DNA of 64,000 bases, from the NCBI GenBank assembly GCA_000231825.2, contig JH720293.1, positions 2,232,001 to 2,296,000 on the forward strand. The letters run 5' to 3'. The notes beneath the pieces were generated by a model. The model saw nothing but the letters and a program-made list of their open reading frames with translations, was not told the origin of the DNA and ran no database searches. Positions within the stretch are counted from its first letter, which is position 1. The number at the start of each line of letters is the position of its first letter. Source of the DNA: Tetrahymena elliotti 4EA. Its lineage: Eukaryota > Ciliophora > Oligohymenophorea > Hymenostomatida > Tetrahymenidae. This document shows, piece by piece, positions 58,535 to 64,000 of this stretch. A program made the position numbers and the translations under genes.

Positions 58535-59906
58535 ATGAGGTTTATCATAGTTATAATAATTGGACTTTTGTTTATTAAATAAAATGTTTGTTCTGGTATT
58601 GTAAAACTAAATCTATAAAAAGTTGTACCTTTAAAGAGTGGATATTTCAATAAATTATCTTTTTCTAGTGATTAGTTTTGGGATGCAGATTCATCTCATA
58701 CCATGTCATAAGATGGTGAACTTAAACTATAATTAGTAATTATTTTATTCTTATTAGAAATTAAATTTAAAAAATATTCTACAACAATTAAAATTAACCA
58801 TTCCACTTTAAATTAGCTTTATCCTTATGACTCATCTAGATTTGACTCTTTCATATTTGATTAAGAAGCTGATTTTTAGATGTATTACAGTAATGTTAAA
58901 GATATAAAAAATCAAAGATCATGTGTGGAAAATAGTCCTCTTAATTTTACAAATAATTAAATAATGCTGAGGAGAAATAATATAACTTTTAACATAAGTG
59001 ATTTAGATAAATAGATAGTCGTCATTGACAACACTAAATATCCTTGTAATAATGGAAGCTATTATCCTCTTATTTAGCTGTACTATGAATATACAGTCAC
59101 TTTTAATTTTGAATACTCCTATTATTATGCATGCAAGTCTGGTAAATTAATATTTTGACTATTTGTTTGTTATTTGTTAGTCAAGAAGTTAACATTCAAT
59201 TTTAATATTAACAACAGTAATTTTGATAGGAGTGCTAGTTATTCTAATCATAATATCAGGTATCATTATATGTTACTTTAGATAAAGGAAACTAAGAAAG
59301 AAATTACTCAAGAAGTAATTTGAAGAAAACCAATTGCTTGAGTAGAAGGATTTTATGAATGACATTAATAACTCTAATAACAATAACAATATAACAAGTG
59401 AATTCTAAAGTGATAAGTCAGTTGCTAATTCATAAGGTTCTTTCTCAGCTGGTTTCTAGAAATCTTATCATTAAAAAAGCTTCTTCTAATATAGTTTATA
59501 ATAGAGTTAAAATTTAAACTCTCGTGGAGGTAATAATTAATCTGGCAGATCTATTGGCTAGTAATCCTCATATGGTAACATTGATGATAATTTAGCAAAT
59601 AAATTATCGAAAAATATAGATTCTAGAAGAGATACTGGAAATAACCGTAGTATTTATGATGATAGAAAATCAGATAACTCATTCAACTAATATAATGAAA
59701 CTTCATTTAATTCAGATTAATAGTTTAGCTTTGTAGATAAAATGTAAGTAAAGTAATTTAATTCAAATAATAGCCTATAAAAAGCTAGTAGCAGCTTCAT
59801 CAAAAGCAATAATACAATAAATTACTATTAAAATGAAGAATTGCATAAAATCTAAGAAGAAGATACTATTCCATGCTCTCCTTAACTTAAACCTAAAAAG
59901 AAATGA
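58535..59906 (+). CDS. Type I single-span membrane protein, unknown (404 aa)
   Basis: Exons 58535-58735, 58817-59141 and 59218-59906 join in frame to 405 codons. Residues 1-20 are a signal peptide (MRFIIVIIIGLLFIKQNVCS). The extracellular part (about 155 residues) is Y/F/N/D-rich with a few cysteines and no domain I know. One membrane helix follows (VILIGVLVILIIISGIIICYF) with a basic stop-transfer RQRKLRKKLLKK. The cytosolic tail of about 205 residues is S/N/Q-rich with RGG- and SSY-like bits and ends PCSPQLKPKKK. The layout suggests a surface receptor or adhesion protein, but there is no direct evidence. The second intron (59142-59217) uses a CAG acceptor; the nearer TTAG would break the frame. 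Confidence 0.75.
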
Positions 59907-60646
59907 ATTTACTAAATAACAAAAATGCTCTTTAATAAATATTCTAATAAATGTTATTAACTGTCTTAATAAAACTTAATTTTATATTATTTATCTTATT
60001 TCATCTGTTTTTAAAATATTTTAATAAAATCAAATCTATTATTTAATATAATAAATATTCTAATAAATTTTATTAATTATCTGCTCAATTTTACATAATT
60101 AATTTCATCATTTTTAAAAATATTTTTATAAAATCAAATTTTTTATTAATTATTTGAATAACACTTAACTTTATATTGTTAATTTTATTTCATATGTTTT
60201 AAAATATTTTTATTAAGTCAAATTTATCATTTTTTAAAAGGCTTTTTTCAACAACTGTTAAAATTTTCAAACAAATATTATTTTTTAAGAAAAAAGAACC
60301 AAAAGTTTCTTTAAATTATTAGTTAATTTGCAAGTTATTTTTTTTTCAATAATCAATTTATGACATCTAAATACTTGAGTCTTACTTGTTTATAAAAAAT
60401 CAGTTATTGGATCATATTGGATTTTGATTTTTAGGAAATTGAAATAGAAAGAAAGTACAATTAATTATGATAGAACATTGCATTAATTTTTAGTAAAAAA
60501 TAACAATATCTTATTGTTTGAACTAATTGAATTATTTATCTTAAAAAATTTTCAAAATAGAAAGATTTTTTTAATTTCTTTTTTTAATAAGACTATTAAT
60601 AGAAAAAGGAATTTATTAACAGCAACTCATTTTTATTTATTTTTTT
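59907..60646. other. Intergenic with diverged repeats
   Basis: About 740 bp between two + strand genes. The first half contains a diverged tandem repeat (listed separately); the rest is plain AT-rich spacer. Confidence 0.5.
59935..60235. repeat. Diverged tandem repeat, unit about 90-100 bp
   Basis: The block TTTTAAAATATTTTWATAA followed by AATCAAAT appears three times, near 60009, 60111 and 60197. Each copy is preceded by a CTTAWTTTWYAT-like segment, and ATTCTAATAAAT-type pieces occur twice. Spacing is about 100 then 87 bp. Copies are imperfect, so the array is old or the similarity is partly compositional. Confidence 0.5.
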
Positions 60647-63600
60647 ATGTCTTAAAATCTCAATCGTCCTAAGAGCTTAGCTGGAAATAAGTATAAGCCC
60701 CCTGTTCCTCAATATAATGCGAATTTAAAAAATGTGAAAAAAAGAGATTCATTTAGAAATTAATAAGATAGTAACTATGAGTTTGAATTAATTGAAAATA
60801 ATCAAAGAAATTCAATAAGATTAAAATCTCATAAAGGTATTATGTCATAGAACACAAACAGTTAATAAAATAATTATTATAATGGATCATTATAAACTAA
60901 TGGTGATGGACTTTTATATTTTAGTGGTAATGTTGGAGGATAGCATTCTTCGAAATCAAACAAGCGAGCATTTGCTTCAAACTGTTTAAATATTGAAAAC
61001 TCTAAAGAATATAGTGACTTAAACACAGATGAGTTTAACGATAACAATTTAGTCAAAAAAAATTTGTAATTATATATAGACGAAATTAATAATGAGACAA
61101 CATGTTAGAGTATATCTAAATAGACAAAGTCAGGCCTAAACTAAAAAAGTAGTTCTAATTAAAGTACTTCTCAGTCCTCAAGTACAACTCCTATTTCAAC
61201 AAATGGATTTTAACAACCAGATCATAAAAAATCAAAGGCTAATTTTAGTTAATAAGCAAACTAATCTAAGAGCAGCAAGAAAGGAGAAAAGTATATTTCA
61301 ATCAAAGATACTATTGCAGCATATAAAGAAGTAGAGTAAAAAATGTTGAAAAATAATGATAATATTGGTAGACCACCTTTACTAATATCTACAAATAATT
61401 AATTAGGAGGATCATCTATAACTCCTTAATCGGTAGCATCTAATTAAGTTTAAAATCAATTTCAGTAATAAAACTTAATTAATTCTATCAAGTAGGTTTA
61501 TTCAGAAGAAAGATTAAATGTAATTGGCTCTTAATGCTAATAGTAAATAACTGAAAAAAAAGGAATTCCTTTTGGTTTAAATCTAAATTAAAGACCTGGA
61601 TAGAGTGGTTTAATCAGCAATAAAAGCAATAACAGTTCAATAACAACTAATAATTAAATAAATAACCTATTAAACAAAGAAAATTCAACAAATGCTCCTT
61701 CTTTTTAGAGCATAAATAACTAAGCCACAAATGCAATTTACAACTACTTAGTTAATCCTTCAGCTGCACTACCTCCTTCTAAGACAAACAGTATAAATGT
61801 TTTTAGAATAAAAAAATAACAATCTTCCACAAGAAATAGTTTCAATTAACAGACACCATAGCAAAATAATTATTACTAAATTGAAGGAAACAATAATTTT
61901 TATGTTCAATAAATATTTAATTCTTAAAAAAGTAAATAGTAAAATTATTTAAATTAAGAAATTGATTAAGAAGAATAACAGGTGAATGATAAAAATAATA
62001 CTTCATTCAATATACCAGACTCAGTTAATTCTAAAGGGACGAATTAAAGTTAAGTAAAGTAAAAATACTAACTAGGAATTCAACCTCAGTTGATTTCTAC
62101 TGACTTTAGTAATTAAGAGTCTTCTTAATTAGAAAGAAACAGCTCTAAAACTATTGGCAGTAATAGGTATATTTAGTCTAGCAGATAAATATCAAGTGCT
62201 CAAAGACCTCCTAAAACATAAAAATAACCAATTACAGATTAAAAATAAAACTCTACTAACAATATGACTTCTATGCAATTTAATCAAAGCAATAATAAAG
62301 TAAGAATTTCTCATACTAAAAGAAATTCTGAAAAATTTACAGGAAATACTATTAATACAAATCCAAATTGGTCACCAGAAGCATCAATATGCCAGTAAGC
62401 CGATGTTAGCTCGGATGAAATATAATCATCACCAAAATCAAATAGAAGCTAATCAAGCTAAAACAGAAAAAATAAGTCTATTAGTGCCTATGAATAAGAT
62501 GGTAAGGTAAATGAAATTAAAGAAATTAGTCCAAGTTAAAAAACAGCACAAACAAACATAAATTTGTAAAAATCTAACCTCACAAATAAAATATCAAAAT
62601 AAAATGAGCACAGTTATTATATTTTATAGACAATCAATACTACAGAAATAAAACCTTTATATTGGAATTCTCAAGCTATTGATGATATAGCTAATACAGA
62701 TTAAGAAAGAAATATTTTAATTCTAAAAGCAGAAAACTTACTCTTTGGGAGCTTCACATCAGAATCTTTTTGGGAAAAAAAAGAAAATTTAGGTTTAATT
62801 AATAACAATGGTATATTTGGAGGTATGATAAATTTTAATGGAAATAGCTCAAATAATATAAGATCAGCTTATTTAAATAATGGATAAGTAGGATAATAAG
62901 GTGACATATATGGCAACAAGTTAAATGAGATTAAGAAGATTCTAAGAACTCTTTAAAAGCATTATTTAATATTTTTACTTTTTAACAGCTGTAGCAAGAA
63001 AGTAAGAGATTTAGTTAGCTTTATGATAAAATAAAACTTTTCTTTTGATGGAGCCTATTACACCTATACACCATAAGTTTCTTGTATTTATTCAAATAAA
63101 TCTGTTAACTTATAGTAAATTATTATTGATTACAAGCTTCATCACAAAATCAATAAAATTGTTATCTTTGATGCTGTTCCTTCCAATTTTTAAGTAAACC
63201 TCAATCAAAATTAATTCTAAAGAAACAACTTCAGGACACCAGCATATTCAACTTAGAAAAAAAGAAACTTATCTTATTAGCCATTAAGAAGTAAGAGTGG
63301 ATTTATTAATGCAGAATCAGAGCCATACCTCACTTAAGATAAAATATTATTTGATTAATCAGTAGAAAAAGATGATAGTAAATAAATATAAAATTAGAAT
63401 TGTTTCAAACTAAAAAAAGAACAACATTTTAAAATTCTGTAAGATTTTATACCTAAATTTGAAGAAAAAATTATTGGAAAGACAAAAGTTGTTTTATTTA
63501 AATAGAGGGTAAATCCTAATCTTCTATAAGCAAATTAAAAAAAAGTTTTAGAAGTTGGTCTATCATTTGTAGATCCTCGAATAAACTCCTTTTCAAATAA

Positions 63601-64000
63601 TTTGTATTTTCTGAATCTAGATATACGAGATATTATATCTCAAGCATATGAAGAAGGCTAGCTCAATCATAGAAAACGCAATTTTTTAAAAGAAATCAAC
63701 AAAGTTAAATAATAAAACAAAAATACTAAAGAAGTGATTGAATTAGATAGCGATAAGGCTGCAGAAAATTTCAGAAATAGGCTGATAGAATATATGAAAT
63801 CTACTAATAAATAAATTCACAACTTGTATTATTTAGTTGGTGACTTAGTTGTTAGGAATAGAAATATATTCTAAAAGTATTATGCTGACCCTTTTCACTG
63901 CAAGAAGAAAAATGTTGATAATCTTTTGTAGCTTGATATGTTGAGATACAAATCTTTCCCAAAACTAAATAAATAAATGTATTTCAGAGGAAAATAAGCA
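60647..64000 (+). CDS. Large Q/N/S-rich protein of unknown function, 3' truncated by window
   Basis: One uninterrupted frame of 1118 codons from ATG 60647 to the window edge, with no TGA in the parts translated and TAA/TAG read as Q. It starts MSQNLNRPKSLAGNKYKPPVP. The first 650 residues are S/N/Q/K-rich, probably disordered, with short repeats (SSQSSSTTP-like, QNQFQQQ). From about 62620 the composition becomes ordinary and hydrophobic (IKPLYWNSQAIDDIANTDQ, NILILKAENLLFGSF, KIVIFDAVPSNFQVN), suggesting a folded domain of over 300 residues. It continues to the edge (LSFVDPRINSFSNNLYFLN, NLYYLVGDLVVRNRNIFQ). I do not recognise the family. It lacks a signal peptide and introns so far. Confidence 0.8.

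Overview
The window looks like macronuclear DNA of a hymenostome ciliate, most likely Tetrahymena or a close relative. Long reading frames close only at TGA, while TAA and TAG occur throughout conserved domains where glutamine is expected. Coding DNA is AT-rich and the spacers are far more so. Introns are mostly 45-90 bp, GTAA...TAG-like and very AT-rich, and proteins carry long Q/N/S-rich stretches. Under the standard code the genes appear only as short fragments. All gene models here were read by hand with TGA as the only stop. Exon joins were checked by frame arithmetic where stated.

Layout. 445-5596 (+): ABCC/MRP-type ABC transporter with one net single-base frameshift. 6615-9608 (-): large Q/N/S-rich protein of unknown function. 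9820-10131 (+): doubtful small secreted ORF. 10648-12462 (-): four-span membrane protein resembling ciliary TMEM237. 13548-14135 (+): small unknown gene. 14930-16297 (-): PRMT1-like arginine methyltransferase. 16606-18772 (-): PH + START lipid-binding protein. 19553-24397 (-): IFT139/TTC21B TPR protein. 24846-27273 (-): Cys-rich multi-span protein with a long Q-rich tail. 28514-31752 and 32915-36323 (-): two tandem phosphatidylinositol 4-kinase genes. 37013-40831 (-): secretory/membrane RING-H2 protein with an EGF-like module. 41869-42835 (-): secreted M15/VanY-like peptidase. 43516-45657 (-): TBC Rab-GAP with a possible myristoylation signal. 46463-47409 (-): BAR-like coiled-coil protein. 48522-50536 (+): CAF-1 p60 WD40 subunit. 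51730-55216 (+): LAMMER (CLK) kinase. 58535-59906 (+): type I membrane protein. 60647-end (+): large Q/N-rich unknown protein, cut by the window edge.

There is no operon logic, as expected for a eukaryote, but some themes recur. Several genes are ciliary or plausibly so (IFT139, and tentatively the TMEM237-like and BAR/CIBAR-like genes). Several serve membrane and lipid traffic (two PI4Ks, PH-START, TBC, ABCC). Two act in chromatin or RNA regulation (CAF-1 p60, LAMMER kinase), and PRMT1-like enzymes often do. Spacers are 0.5-1.2 kb except for a gene-poor 3.3 kb stretch at 55217-58534, which holds two unusually GC-rich islands and simple repeats.

I found no tRNA, rRNA, CRISPR, viral or transposon gene. 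The most notable items are the bacterial-type M15 peptidase, the diverged PI4K tandem pair, the serine-rich insert inside the LAMMER kinase catalytic core, and the frameshift in the ABC transporter. None of these is by itself a demonstrated new system.
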